From the NCBI RefSeq assembly GCF_032918005.1, contig NZ_CP136628.1, positions 4,573,501-4,637,500 on the forward strand: a stretch of 64,000 nt of DNA, given 5' to 3'. Below the pieces are notes generated by a model, which was given only the letters and a program-made list of their open reading frames with translations, was not told the origin of the DNA and did not search any database. Of this stretch, positions 25,461 to 34,175 are shown piece after piece. The translations under genes and the position numbers were made by a program. This DNA comes from Bradyrhizobium sp. NDS-1 (GTDB lineage Bacteria; Pseudomonadota; Alphaproteobacteria; Rhizobiales; Xanthobacteraceae). How positions within the stretch are numbered: position 1 is the first letter of the stretch; each line of letters starts with the position of its first letter.

Positions 25461-26003
25461 GTGAGTATTCCAAATATCATTACCCTGGGCCGCATCATGC
25501 TGGTCCCGATCATCGTCTGGGCCATCGTGTCGAGCCAAATGGAGGTGGCGTTTGCCGTCTTCCTGATCGCCGGTATCAGCGATGCCGTCGACGGTTTCCT
25601 GGCCAAGCGCTTCAACATGACGAGCGAGCTCGGCGCCCTGCTCGATCCGCTCGCGGACAAGGCGCTGCTGGTCTCGATCTACATGGCGCTGGGAATCTGG
25701 GGTGCGATTCCGCGCTGGATCGTGATCCTGGTGGTGTCGCGCGACATCATGATCGTCGCCGCCGTGATCGTATCCTGGCTGTTCGACCGGCCCGTCGAGA
25801 TGAAGCCGTCGAAGGTGTCCAAGCTCAACACCGTGGTACAAGTGGCGTTCGCCGCCCTGGTGCTGGCGGCGCTTGCCTTCGGCTTCAAGCCGGCTCCTTA
25901 TGATATCATCCTGATGGGTCTCGTCACGGTCTTCACGCTCTCCTCGGTGTCGCTCTATCTGGTCGAGTGGCTGCGGCACATGAGTACGATCGAGGCCAAG
26001 TAG
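25461..26003 (+). CDS. CDP-alcohol phosphatidyltransferase (PgsA-like)
   Basis: 180 residues with the start MSIPNIITLGRIMLVPIIVW (GTG at 25461; a GTG 18 nt earlier is possible). The CAP motif is complete: DAVDGFLAKR followed by GALLDPLADK (pattern DGxxAR-x8-G-x3-D-x3-D), with Lys beside the expected Arg. There are five to six membrane helices. It probably makes phosphatidylglycerol phosphate from CDP-diacylglycerol and glycerol-3-phosphate, but other head groups are possible. It is followed after 15 nt by hdaA. Confidence 0.88.
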   Translation: MSIPNIITLGRIMLVPIIVWAIVSSQMEVAFAVFLIAGISDAVDGFLAKRFNMTSELGALLDPLADKALLVSIYMALGIWGAIPRWIVILVVSRDIMIVAAVIVSWLFDRPVEMKPSKVSKLNTVVQVAFAALVLAALAFGFKPAPYDIILMGLVTVFTLSSVSLYLVEWLRHMSTIEAK

Positions 26004-26018
26004 CACGATCGAAGCCAA

Positions 26019-26792
26019 ATGAGAGGGGATGCGGCCCCGCAAAAGGCCAACTCCCGCTCGATGAAGGCGAATCCTTTCCAACAAGCCGGCGCGCCGGCAT
26101 GGAGCAAAGCAAGCGTGCCAGGCCGCGTCCATCCCCGACAATTGGCGTTTTCGCTTCCGCACGCGGAGAGCCTCAGCCGGGACAATTTCCTTGAAGGCCC
26201 CGCCAACGCGGCCGGTCTCGGCCTGATCGAGAGCTGGCCGGAATGGCCGAACCGGATCATGTGGCTGGCCGGTCCGGAAGGAAGCGGCAAGAGCCATCTC
26301 GCCGCGATCTGGGCCGAGGTATCAGGTGCCCGCTCGACCGCGGCCAGCGCACTGACCGCCACGGGCGTTCCGGGCGCGCTCGCCACCGGCGCGCTGGTCG
26401 TCGAGGACCTCAGGGCCGGGGAATTCGACGAACGCGCCCTCTTCCACCTGATGAACCTTGCCCGCGAGGACGGCGTCTACGTTCTCTTCACCGGACGCGA
26501 GGGGCCGGCCTCGCTGGAGATCGAGCTTCGCGACCTGCGCTCGCGCCTGCGCGCCGTGCCCGTGGTCGCGTTGCTGCCGCCCGACGACCAGCTCTTCCGC
26601 GGCCTGATCGTCAAATTCTGTGCCGACCGCCAGCTCGCCGTGGACGAGAGCGTGGTCGGCTACCTGGCCACCCGCCTGGAGCGGTCTTCAGCCGCCGCCC
26701 GCCAGGCCGTGGAACTGCTCGACGGTGAAGCCCTGCGGCTCGGCCGCCCCGTTACAAGGGCGCTGGCCGCCGAACTCTTGCGGGACGCCTGA
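26019..26792 (+). CDS. hdaA: DnaA-like regulatory inactivator HdaA
   Basis: 257 residues from the first ATG; residue 15 is an alternative start. QLAFSLPHAES at residue 41 is the beta-clamp binding motif of Hda. The AAA+ core follows with Walker A GPEGSGKSHL, Walker B ALVVEDLRAG and the sensor-2 region SAAARQAVELLD. Hda proteins bound to the sliding clamp stimulate ATP hydrolysis by DnaA after initiation, preventing over-replication. The gene order phosphatidyltransferase-hdaA-ppk-ppx is familiar from other alphaproteobacteria. Confidence 0.92.
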   Translation: MRGDAAPQKANSRSMKANPFQQAGAPAWSKASVPGRVHPRQLAFSLPHAESLSRDNFLEGPANAAGLGLIESWPEWPNRIMWLAGPEGSGKSHLAAIWAEVSGARSTAASALTATGVPGALATGALVVEDLRAGEFDERALFHLMNLAREDGVYVLFTGREGPASLEIELRDLRSRLRAVPVVALLPPDDQLFRGLIVKFCADRQLAVDESVVGYLATRLERSSAAARQAVELLDGEALRLGRPVTRALAAELLRDA

Positions 26793-26842
26793 TCGGTTGC
26801 GGGCTCCAGAGCGGCTTGACGCCGCGAAGCGGCGGAACATCA

Positions 26843-26860
26843 ATGTCATCGAAACGTCAT
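26843..26860 (+). promoter_or_regulatory. Candidate PHO box upstream of ppk
   Basis: ATGTCATCGAAACGTCAT holds two GTCAT repeats exactly 11 bp apart and agrees with the 18-bp PhoB consensus at about 13 positions. It lies 58 nt before the ppk start. CATGCT at 26871-26876 is a possible -10. Confidence 0.5.
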
Positions 26861-26918
26861 CGCGCTAACACATGCTTCCGCCGGTTTTGCGCGTAAGTCG
26901 CAAATTGGGGCGAACTGG

Positions 26919-29126
26919 ATGGACCGACTTCTGATGGACTCTGCGCAAGCTATTGAAGTTAAAGAGAAAGAGCCTGAGGCCGAGGGCTTGCCGGCGATCG
27001 CCTCCAGCCCCGAGCGATTCATCAACCGCGAGCTCTCCTGGCTGCATTTCAACCGCCGCGTCCTGGAGGAATCGGTCAATCCCAGCCACCCGATGCTCGA
27101 GCGGGTGCGATTCCTGTCGATTTCAGCGAATAACCTCGACGAATTCTTCATGGTCCGGGTCGCCGGCATCAAGGCCCAGGTGCGCGAGGGCATTGCCGAG
27201 CGCAGCCCCGACGGCTTGACGCCATCCGAGCAGCTCGCGCTGATCAACCGCACCGTCTCCGAACTCGCCTCCGACCAGCAGGCGATCTGGCGCGACCTGC
27301 GCAGCACGCTGGCCGATGTCGGCATCGTGCTGGTCGAGGGCAAGGAAGTCACCAAGGCGGAGCGGACCTGGATCGAGGACTACTTCCTCAGCAACGTGTT
27401 CCCGCTGCTGACGCCGCTGGCGATCGATCCGGCCCACCCCTTCCCGTTCATCCCGAGCCTCGGCTTCACCATCGCGCTCCAGCTCACGCGCGCCGCCGAC
27501 GGCAAGCAGATGAACGCGCTGATCCGCATGCCCGGCAAGATCGACCGCTTCATCCGCCTGCCGGCTGACGGCAAGGCCGTCCGGCTGATCTCGCTGGAGC
27601 AGGCGACCGCGCTCTTCATCAACCGCCTTTTTCCCGGCTACAACCTGCACGGCCAGGGCGCCTTCCGCATCATCCGCGACTCCGAGCTCGAAATCGAGGA
27701 AGAGGCGGAAGACCTCGTCCGCCTGTTCGAGACCGCGCTGAAGCGCCGCCGTCGCGGATCGGTGATCCGGCTCGAGATCGACGCCAAAATGCCGGAGGAG
27801 CTGCGCAGCTTCGTGCAACACGCGCTCTCGGCCGCCGACGACGAGGTGTTCCTGGTCGACGGCGTGCTCGCCATGAACGAGCTCTCGCAGCTCACCCGCC
27901 TCGACCGGCCAGATCTCGAATTCACGCCCTACGTGCCGCGCCACCCCGAGCGCGTGCGCGAGCACGGCGGCGACATCTTTGCCGCGATCCGGCAGAAGGA
28001 CCTCGTCGTCCATCACCCCTACGAATCCTTCGACGTGGTGGTGCAGTTCCTGCAGCAGGCCACGCGCGATCCCGATGTCGTCGCGATCAAGCAGACGCTC
28101 TACCGCACCTCCAACAACTCCCCGATCGTACGCGCGCTGGCGGAAGCCGCCGAGGCCGGCAAATCCGTCACGGCCTTGATCGAATTGAAGGCGCGCTTCG
28201 ACGAGGAAGCCAACATCCGCTGGGCACGCGACCTCGAACGCGCCGGCGTGCAGGTCGTCTATGGCTTCCTCGAGCTGAAGACGCACGCAAAGCTCTCGAT
28301 GGTGGTGCGCCGCGAGGGCGGCAGCCTCACGACTTACGTCCATACCGGCACCGGCAACTATCACCCGGTCACCGCACGCATCTACACCGACCTCTCCTAC
28401 TTCACCTCCGACCCGACCATCGGCCGCGATGCCGCGCGCGTGTTCAATTTCATCACCGGCTATGCCGCACCGAGCGATCTGGAAAAGATGGCGGTGTCGC
28501 CGTTGACCTTGCGCAAGCGCATCATCGAGCACATCCAGGGCGAGACCGCGCATGCGCGGCACGGCCGACACGGCGCGGTCTGGATGAAGATGAATGCGCT
28601 GGTCGACCCCGATATCATCGACGCGCTCTACGAGGCCTCCCAGGCCGGCGTGCAGGTCGAGCTCGTGGTGCGCGGCATCTGTTGCCTGCGCCCCGGCATT
28701 CCCGGCCTGTCGGAGAACATCCGCGTCAAGTCGATCATCGGACGCTTCCTGGAACACGGCCGAATCTACTGCTTCGGCATGGGCCAGGGCCTGCCGAGCG
28801 CCAAAGCGGCTGTGTATATCTCGTCCGCCGACATGATGCCGCGCAACCTCGACCGCCGTGTCGAGGTGCTGTGTCCGCTGCAAAATCCGACGGTGCATCA
28901 GCAGGTTCTCGAACAGATCATGGTCGCCAACCTGAAGGACAATGAGCAGAGCTGGCAATTGTTGCCGGACGGGTCCTCAACGCGTATGAAGACCGCGAAG
29001 GGCGAGGAGCCCTTCAATGTCCACAACTACTTCATGACAAATCCGAGTCTGTCTGGCCGTGGAAAGTCGCTCAAGGAATCCTCGCCGCGTCGTCTCACGC
29101 GCCGGAACGAACGCCATCCATCCTGA
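26919..29126 (+). CDS. ppk: Polyphosphate kinase 1
   Basis: 735 residues, full length. Domains run in the usual order: N-terminal helical domain with [19 protein letters not shown], head domain, then two phospholipase-D-like catalytic domains. [20 protein letters not shown] contains the autophosphorylated His region, and [16 protein letters not shown] is the second catalytic motif. The enzyme reversibly polymerises the gamma phosphate of ATP into polyphosphate. The ATG at 26919 follows an A/G-rich leader. ppx starts 15 nt downstream, so synthesis and breakdown are co-transcribed. Confidence 0.97.
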   Translation: MDRLLMDSAQAIEVKEKEPEAEGLPAIASSPERFINRELSWLHFNRRVLEESVNPSHPMLERVRFLSISANNLDEFFMVRVAGIKAQVREGIAERSPDGLTPSEQLALINRTVSELASDQQAIWRDLRSTLADVGIVLVEGKEVTKAERTWIEDYFLSNVFPLLTPLAIDPAHPFPFIPSLGFTIALQLTRAADGKQMNALIRMPGKIDRFIRLPADGKAVRLISLEQATALFINRLFPGYNLHGQGAFRIIRDSELEIEEEAEDLVRLFETALKRRRRGSVIRLEIDAKMPEELRSFVQHALSAADDEVFLVDGVLAMNELSQLTRLDRPDLEFTPYVPRHPERVREHGGDIFAAIRQKDLVVHHPYESFDVVVQFLQQATRDPDVVAIKQTLYRTSNNSPIVRALAEAAEAGKSVTALIELKARFDEEANIRWARDLERAGVQVVYGFLELKTHAKLSMVVRREGGSLTTYVHTGTGNYHPVTARIYTDLSYFTSDPTIGRDAARVFNFITGYAAPSDLEKMAVSPLTLRKRIIEHIQGETAHARHGRHGAVWMKMNALVDPDIIDALYEASQAGVQVELVVRGICCLRPGIPGLSENIRVKSIIGRFLEHGRIYCFGMGQGLPSAKAAVYISSADMMPRNLDRRVEVLCPLQNPTVHQQVLEQIMVANLKDNEQSWQLLPDGSSTRMKTAKGEEPFNVHNYFMTNPSLSGRGKSLKESSPRRLTRRNERHPS

Positions 29127-29141
29127 TCGGGGATTTCCGAC

Positions 29142-30644
29142 GTGAAGAGGCCGCGCAAGCGCGGCTCGAGCGTCGCTGTCATCGACATCGGTTCCAACTC
29201 GGTCCGTCTCGTCGTCTACGAGGGGCTGACGCGCAGCCTCATTCCGATCTTCAACGAGAAGACGCTGTGCGGCCTCGGGCGCGAGGTGCAGAGCACCGGC
29301 CTGCTCGCCCCCGACGCCGTCGACAAGGCGCTGACTTCGCTGAAGCGATTCCGCGCATTGTGCCGCGTGATGCAGGTCGGACGCGTGTTCGCGATTGCCA
29401 CCGCCGCCTGCCGCGACGCTTCCAACGGCCCCGATTTCATCGCCAAGGCCGAGCGCATCTGCGCCGTGAAGATCGAAATCCTGTCCGGTCCGCGCGAGGC
29501 GCGGCTGTCGGCGCTCGGCGTGATCTCGGGCATCCACCATCCCGACGGCATCGTCGGCGACCTCGGCGGCGGGTCGCTCGAATTGATCGACGTGCGCAAG
29601 AACAGCGTGCGCAGCGGCGTGACGCTGCCGCTCGGCGGGCTTGCGCTGCAGGATCTCGCGCACAAATCACTCAAGCGCGCCGACCGCATCGTGCGCGAGG
29701 CGCTCGACGGAGTGCCGCAGCTCGCCGCGGGCCGCGGCCGCACGTTCTACGCGGTCGGCGGCACCTGGCGCGCGCTCGCGCGCATTCACATCATCCAGAG
29801 CGGCTATCCGCTCCAGGTGATGCACGGTTATTCGATTTCCGCAGTTGAAGCGCTCGATTTCTCGCGTCGGCTCCGGCGCCTCGCGGCCGCGGACATGCTC
29901 GCGGACATCGAGAGCGTTGCGGACGCCCGCCGCCCGCTCCTCACCTATGCGGCGCTGGTGCTCGAGCACATCATCCGGGTGGCAAAGCCGAAGACCATCG
30001 TGTTCTCGACCTTCGGCGTGCGCGAGGGCCTGCTGCACGAGAAGCTGCCGGAGGCGGAACGCAACAAGGACGGCCTGACCTGCGCTGCCGAAGAGCTGAA
30101 CCAGTTGCTGTCACGCTCGGCCAAGCACGCCCACGAGCTGATCGCATGGACCGACCGCCTTGCGCGCGTGGTGAAGCTGCGCGAGACCGAGGAGGATCGG
30201 CGGCTGCGCCACACCGCGTGCCTGCTGTCCGACATCGGTTGGCGCGTGCATCCCGATCATCGCGGCGAGCAGACGCTGAGCCTCGTCGTCAACGGCAATT
30301 TCGGCGCGATCACCCACACCGAGCGCGCCTTCGTCGGCCTGTCGGTGTTCTATCGCTATGCGGGCCTGAGCGAGGAAAACCAGCCGCCGGTCACCATGCA
30401 GGAGCTGCTGACGCCGGCGCAGCTCGAGCGCGCGCGCCTCCTGGGCGCTGCGTTCCGCGTCGCGCATCTGATCTCGGCGGCGCGGCCTGGCGTCCTGCCG
30501 GCCACGCATTTCCGGAGCCTGGGACGCAAACTGATGCTGGTGTTCGAGCACCGCCTCGGCGACCTCGTCGCCGACCGCGTCGGCAGCCGCTTCCGTCAGC
30601 TCGCCCGCCTGATCGGCCGCGCCGGCTCGATCGTGCGGCGCTGA
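29142..30644 (+). CDS. ppx: Exopolyphosphatase (Ppx/GppA family)
   Basis: 500 residues with a GTG start 15 nt after ppk. The ASKHA-fold phosphate loops are clear: AVIDIGSNSVRLVVYEG near the N-terminus and GDLGGGSLELIDV near residue 140. The C-terminal half (about 310-500) contains HD-type helices (LRHTACLLSDIGWRVHPDHR). The enzyme releases phosphate from polyphosphate ends; family members may also hydrolyse pppGpp. Coupling with ppk suggests balanced polyphosphate turnover. Confidence 0.93.
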   Translation: MKRPRKRGSSVAVIDIGSNSVRLVVYEGLTRSLIPIFNEKTLCGLGREVQSTGLLAPDAVDKALTSLKRFRALCRVMQVGRVFAIATAACRDASNGPDFIAKAERICAVKIEILSGPREARLSALGVISGIHHPDGIVGDLGGGSLELIDVRKNSVRSGVTLPLGGLALQDLAHKSLKRADRIVREALDGVPQLAAGRGRTFYAVGGTWRALARIHIIQSGYPLQVMHGYSISAVEALDFSRRLRRLAAADMLADIESVADARRPLLTYAALVLEHIIRVAKPKTIVFSTFGVREGLLHEKLPEAERNKDGLTCAAEELNQLLSRSAKHAHELIAWTDRLARVVKLRETEEDRRLRHTACLLSDIGWRVHPDHRGEQTLSLVVNGNFGAITHTERAFVGLSVFYRYAGLSEENQPPVTMQELLTPAQLERARLLGAAFRVAHLISAARPGVLPATHFRSLGRKLMLVFEHRLGDLVADRVGSRFRQLARLIGRAGSIVRR

Positions 30645-30680
30645 CCGCAACAGTGCGTCCAAGCGAGCGGCTGGGGGACT

Positions 30681-32057
30681 TCAACCAGCAGCGGCCATCC
30701 GATCGCCGCTGACCTCTGGCGCGACTATGGCTTTCAGTCCACCGAGTTCGGAATCCGCAAGAACAAGCTGCCATCCGTAGGCACTGAGCACGTCCTGAAC
30801 GATGGCGAGGCCGAGGCCGGCCCCTTCGCCACGCTCATCCAGCCTGACCCCGCGTTCGTGCACGCGTGAACGTTCGGCGGGCGCGATGCCCGGACCATCG
30901 TCCTCGACCGTGATTGCCGGTTTCGCGGCATCGGAGCTGATGCGCACCTGGCTCCTGGCGTGACGGGCAGCATTTTCCAGGAGATTTCCCAGCACTTCGG
31001 CCAGATCAGTGCGATCGAGCGGCACGCTCGGCTCGCCCGTTATGCAGGTCTCGAGTTCAAGCCGCTGTACAGCGGGCGTGCGCTCCAGCATCCGCATCAG
31101 GGATTGGACCAGTGGTCTGAGGGGCGTTGAGACACCGCCGCGCTGTCGCGCCGTCCCCCGCGCCCGGGCGCGCGCCAGCTCGCGGTCGACGTGACGGCTC
31201 ATCGTCTCGCCGACGGCTTCGATTGCCTGCGCGACGTCCTGCTCACCGCGCTGACGCAACAGCGCGACATCGGCCGCGAGTGCGGCAAGCGGCGTCTTCA
31301 GACCGTGCGCCAAATCAGCGGCGCGGCTGCGCGACCGCTCGATCTCGCGCTCTTGGGCGTCGATCAGGCTGTTCACCTCTTCCACCAGGGGCTTCACCTC
31401 GGTCGGGACATCGGCGGGGAGGTGCCTGCGTTGCCCGGAGCGGACGTCCGCGACGCCGCGGCGAAGTGCGTCCAGCGGGCGCAGGCCCAGCCCGACCTGG
31501 ATCGAGGTGGCCGCCGCCAGCGCCAAGCCCAGCACGCCGAGTGCCAGCGCCAGATCCCTGGCGAAGTGCGCGGCGGCGGCCGATACGCGGGCGAAATCGG
31601 CAGCCACGGCAACCCGCACCGGCGCGCGGCGGCCGCCCAGGGTGAGCAGTACGCGGCGTTCACTGACCAGGAGCCGTGCGTCTGCTGGCCCAGGGATGAC
31701 GTGACGGTGCAATTCGCCAGGCGACGGTTCATCCTGCGGCAGGTCCAACGCCGTGTCCCACAGCGAGCGTGAACGCACCACTTGACCGCCATCGTCCGAT
31801 ACCTGCCAGTACAAGCCCGAAAGAGGGTCGGCAAAACGAGGATCGGTCGGCGGCCGGCCCACCACCAGCCTGCCCTGCGCATCGGCGTCGATACCCGCGA
31901 CGAGCTGCTTCAGATAGACGTCGAGATCGTCGCCGATGGTGCGCGTGACGTGGCGTTCGAACAGCAGCGTCAGCCCGGCGCCGGCAATCGTCAGCGCGAT
32001 CAGGATAGCTACGAGTCCGCCAGCGACCAGTCGCAGCCGCAGCGAGCCCCAGCTCAT
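30681..32057 (-). CDS. Sensor histidine kinase of the metal-efflux locus
   Basis: 458 residues. Two membrane segments (about 9-32 and 168-190) bracket a periplasmic sensor domain of about 135 residues. A HAMP-like stretch follows, then the H box DLAHGLKTPLAALAADV with His251, N box NLLENAARHA and G boxes EDDGPGIAP and GAGLGLAIVQ. It is a PhoQ/QseC-type kinase without an obvious metal-binding cluster. Its start overlaps the response regulator stop by 4 nt, the third gene of a PepSY-regulator-kinase operon. Confidence 0.92.
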   Translation of the reverse strand: MSWGSLRLRLVAGGLVAILIALTIAGAGLTLLFERHVTRTIGDDLDVYLKQLVAGIDADAQGRLVVGRPPTDPRFADPLSGLYWQVSDDGGQVVRSRSLWDTALDLPQDEPSPGELHRHVIPGPADARLLVSERRVLLTLGGRRAPVRVAVAADFARVSAAAAHFARDLALALGVLGLALAAATSIQVGLGLRPLDALRRGVADVRSGQRRHLPADVPTEVKPLVEEVNSLIDAQEREIERSRSRAADLAHGLKTPLAALAADVALLRQRGEQDVAQAIEAVGETMSRHVDRELARARARGTARQRGGVSTPLRPLVQSLMRMLERTPAVQRLELETCITGEPSVPLDRTDLAEVLGNLLENAARHARSQVRISSDAAKPAITVEDDGPGIAPAERSRVHERGVRLDERGEGAGLGLAIVQDVLSAYGWQLVLADSELGGLKAIVAPEVSGDRMAAAG

Positions 32058-32722
32058 GGCGCCGTCTCCGGTACCAGATAGCCGAAGCCGCGCCGGGTCT
32101 CGATCAGATCGGCGCCCAGTTTCCTGCGCACGCGGCCAACCAGCACTTCGAGCGCGTTCGATTCGTGGTCCTCGCCGTGGCCATAGACGTTTTCATCGAG
32201 CTCCTGCTGCGACACCACGCGTCCGCGATGGTGCAGCAGAAAGGCGATCAGGCGATATTCCAATGGCGACAACGCAACGGGTACGCCGCGCAGCGTCACC
32301 CTCATCTGACGCTCGTCGAGCTCGACGTCGCCGGCGACAATCCGTGGGGAGGCATGCCCCGCCGAGCGGCGCACGATCGAGCGCAACCGCGCCAGCAACT
32401 CCTCCAAGCGGAATGGCTTGGGCAGGTAGTCGTCGGCGCCCGCGTCGATGCCATCGACGCGCTCGGCCCAGCTGCCGCGCGCCGTCAGGATCAGCACCGG
32501 CATGGACCGCCCATTCGCACGCCAGCGCTTGAGTACCGCCAGACCGTCCATGCCGGGCAAACCGAGATCGAGGACGATCGCGCCGTAATCCTCGGTGTCA
32601 CCGCGGAACCAGGCTTCCTGGCCGTTGCGGACGGTCTCGACTACGTAACCAGCCGCGCGTAGCGCCCTTTCCACATCGGCCGCGATCCGTCGGTCGTCCT
32701 CCACGAGCAGCAGGCGCATCAC
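32054..32722 (-). CDS. OmpR/PhoB-type response regulator
   Basis: 222 residues. The receiver has Asp9/Asp10, phospho-acceptor Asp52, Thr80 and Lys102. The C-terminal winged helix contains LSPLEYRLIAFLLHHRGRVV and ALEVLVGRVRRKLGADLIET. Overlaps of 4 nt on both sides (PepSY gene and kinase gene) make the three genes one translationally coupled unit. The likely target is the divergent efflux operon; an 11-bp-spaced CTGAC repeat in the shared promoter region is a candidate site. Confidence 0.94.
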   Translation of the reverse strand: MMRLLLVEDDRRIAADVERALRAAGYVVETVRNGQEAWFRGDTEDYGAIVLDLGLPGMDGLAVLKRWRANGRSMPVLILTARGSWAERVDGIDAGADDYLPKPFRLEELLARLRSIVRRSAGHASPRIVAGDVELDERQMRVTLRGVPVALSPLEYRLIAFLLHHRGRVVSQQELDENVYGHGEDHESNALEVLVGRVRRKLGADLIETRRGFGYLVPETAP

Positions 32723-33045
32723 TTCTCCTTGATGCGTTCAATCTCGCCGCTGCGCGCGTCCACGTGCGCTTCGTAGAGGCGGCCCTTGTTGTCGACGAGG
32801 CGAAACTCGTAGATCCAGCGGCCGCGCTCACGCTCTATCTCGACCCCGGCAACCTCGCCCGGCAGCTTGCCACGAAGCGACGCGAGAATGTCGGCAAGTG
32901 ACTTGATCTCGCCTGCCTCGACCGCGCGGCGAACCGCGTCGGGCGCGCCTTTATCGTGGTCGTCTGCGGCCGCAGGCATCGGCGCGAGCAGAACGCCTGC
33001 CAGCAGCGGCACCGCGAGGAATTCCAGAAGGCCACGTGATCGCAT
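32719..33045 (-). CDS. Secreted PepSY-domain protein
   Basis: 108 residues from the ATG at 33045; an in-frame TTG 6 codons earlier is less likely. The signal peptide is followed by an acidic/His stretch (ADDHDKG). A single PepSY domain follows (SLADILASLRGKLPGEVAGV, then EFRLVDNKGRLYEAHVDARS). Such proteins are often encoded with kinases and metal systems and are thought to modulate periplasmic sensing. It is the first gene of the regulatory operon. Confidence 0.85.
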   Translation of the reverse strand: MRSRGLLEFLAVPLLAGVLLAPMPAAADDHDKGAPDAVRRAVEAGEIKSLADILASLRGKLPGEVAGVEIERERGRWIYEFRLVDNKGRLYEAHVDARSGEIERIKEK

Positions 33046-33068
33046 CAGTGGAGAATGCCCCAATCAAC

Positions 33069-33084
33069 CTGACAAAATGCTGAC
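33069..33084. promoter_or_regulatory. Candidate response-regulator site (11-bp direct repeat)
   Basis: CTGACAAAATGCTGAC contains two CTGAC units 11 bp apart, one helical turn, as preferred by OmpR/PhoB-type regulators. It lies 24 bp before the leftward regulatory operon and 95 bp before the rightward efflux operon. Confidence 0.4.
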
Positions 33085-33178
33085 GTGGATCAACAGGCGC
33101 CGGTCAGGGCTCTTCCGGCAATGTCCGCTCATCGCCTCGTCGCATGACGCGGCCGGACACCAAAAGCTGGAGAGAACC

Positions 33179-33454
33179 ATGCGCAAGATCACCGTCATCG
33201 CCGCCACTGCCGCCTTGCTCGCCGCCACCACGACCGCTCATGCCGGTAGCCTCGGGCGTCCTTGCACTACGGCGCCACAGGCAAGTTGGCTGCCGCTCGA
33301 GCAATTGCAGGCCAAGATCGAAGCCCAGGGCTACAAGGTTCAGAAGGCCAAGCTCAAGAACGCCTGTGGCGAACTCTACACGATCGACAAGTCTGGCAGC
33401 CGGGTCGAATTGTTCGTCGACCCGACCAACGGCCAGATCATCGGTCAGCTGTAA
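33179..33454 (+). CDS. Secreted PepSY-like small protein, first gene of efflux operon
   Basis: 91 residues from the ATG at 33179 behind GAGAG. Signal peptide 1-22 (ending AHA). The mature part has PLEQLQAKIEAQGYKVQKAK and ELFVDPTNGQIIGQL, the helix-strand pattern of PepSY proteins, plus two Cys (RPCTTAP and KNACGEL) that may form a disulfide. It starts the rightward operon and mirrors the PepSY protein of the divergent regulatory operon. The cytochrome gene starts 11 nt downstream. Confidence 0.82.
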   Translation: MRKITVIAATAALLAATTTAHAGSLGRPCTTAPQASWLPLEQLQAKIEAQGYKVQKAKLKNACGELYTIDKSGSRVELFVDPTNGQIIGQL

Positions 33455-33465
33455 AGAGCTGCACC

Positions 33466-34029
33466 ATGAGCGCCATTCACGATACGGTTGAAGCCGGCGG
33501 CGCGAAGCCGCCGGCTTCAATCAGGGTCTGGGACCCTTTCGTGCGCGTATTCCATTGGTCGCTGGCCGGGCTGTTCCTGCTCGCTTATGGCACCGGTGAC
33601 GAGATAGAAAATATCCATATCGCCGCCGGCTACACGATTGCCGGCTTGCTTGCGCTCCGGATCGTGTGGGGCTTCGTGGGACCGCGCCATGCGCGCTTCA
33701 GCGACTTCGTGCGCTCGCCGCGCACAGTGCTCGCGTATATGCGCGACGTGGCGCTACTCAGGGCGCCACGCTATCTCGGCCACAATCCAGCCGGCGGCAT
33801 GATGGTCGTGACGCTGATCGTCACACTGATCGGCACCTGCACCACCGGTTACATGATGACGACCGCCAGCTTCTGGGGAGCGAAATGGGTGGAGGAGGTC
33901 CATGAGACCTTCGCCAACCTCACGATCGGCCTCGTGGTCGTCCATGTGCTTGGCGTCCTGGTGGCAAGCTTCGAGCACCGAGAGAGCCTGGCGAAGGCGA
34001 TGATCACCGGCAGGAAGCGTCCATTGTGA
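33466..34029 (+). CDS. Cytochrome b561-type di-heme membrane protein
   Basis: 187 residues with four membrane helices. Likely heme-ligand His residues are in VFHWSLAG (helix 1), NIHIAAGYTI (helix 2) and EVHETFANLTIGLVVVHVLG (helix 4), the arrangement of the bacterial b561/Ni-Fe hydrogenase b-subunit family. It carries electrons across or within the inner membrane. Such cytochromes commonly accompany PepSY proteins and metal-responsive kinases. The adaptor gene follows. Confidence 0.86.
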   Translation: MSAIHDTVEAGGAKPPASIRVWDPFVRVFHWSLAGLFLLAYGTGDEIENIHIAAGYTIAGLLALRIVWGFVGPRHARFSDFVRSPRTVLAYMRDVALLRAPRYLGHNPAGGMMVVTLIVTLIGTCTTGYMMTTASFWGAKWVEEVHETFANLTIGLVVVHVLGVLVASFEHRESLAKAMITGRKRPL

Positions 34030-34175
34030 GCGAGACTGCTTGGCCCAGCCGCCGCCTCACCGAGAGGGGCGAAGACAGCCGATTGAGGCAAATCAACTCA
34101 CCCGCGCGCAACTGGAGTAAGCGAAACTTGAAATCGAGAAGCGTTTCGCTCGCCGGTGAGCGCGGGACATTCCTC

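Noticed and set aside
27123..28958. 611-codon minus-strand open frame opposite ppk
   Set aside because: It lies fully inside ppk, with low-complexity His/Arg/Asp-rich translation typical of antisense frames in high-GC DNA.
34026..34175. N-terminal extension of the RND adaptor
   Set aside because: The extension overlaps the cytochrome stop and is Arg/Ser-rich without family similarity; the signal peptide starts at 34176.
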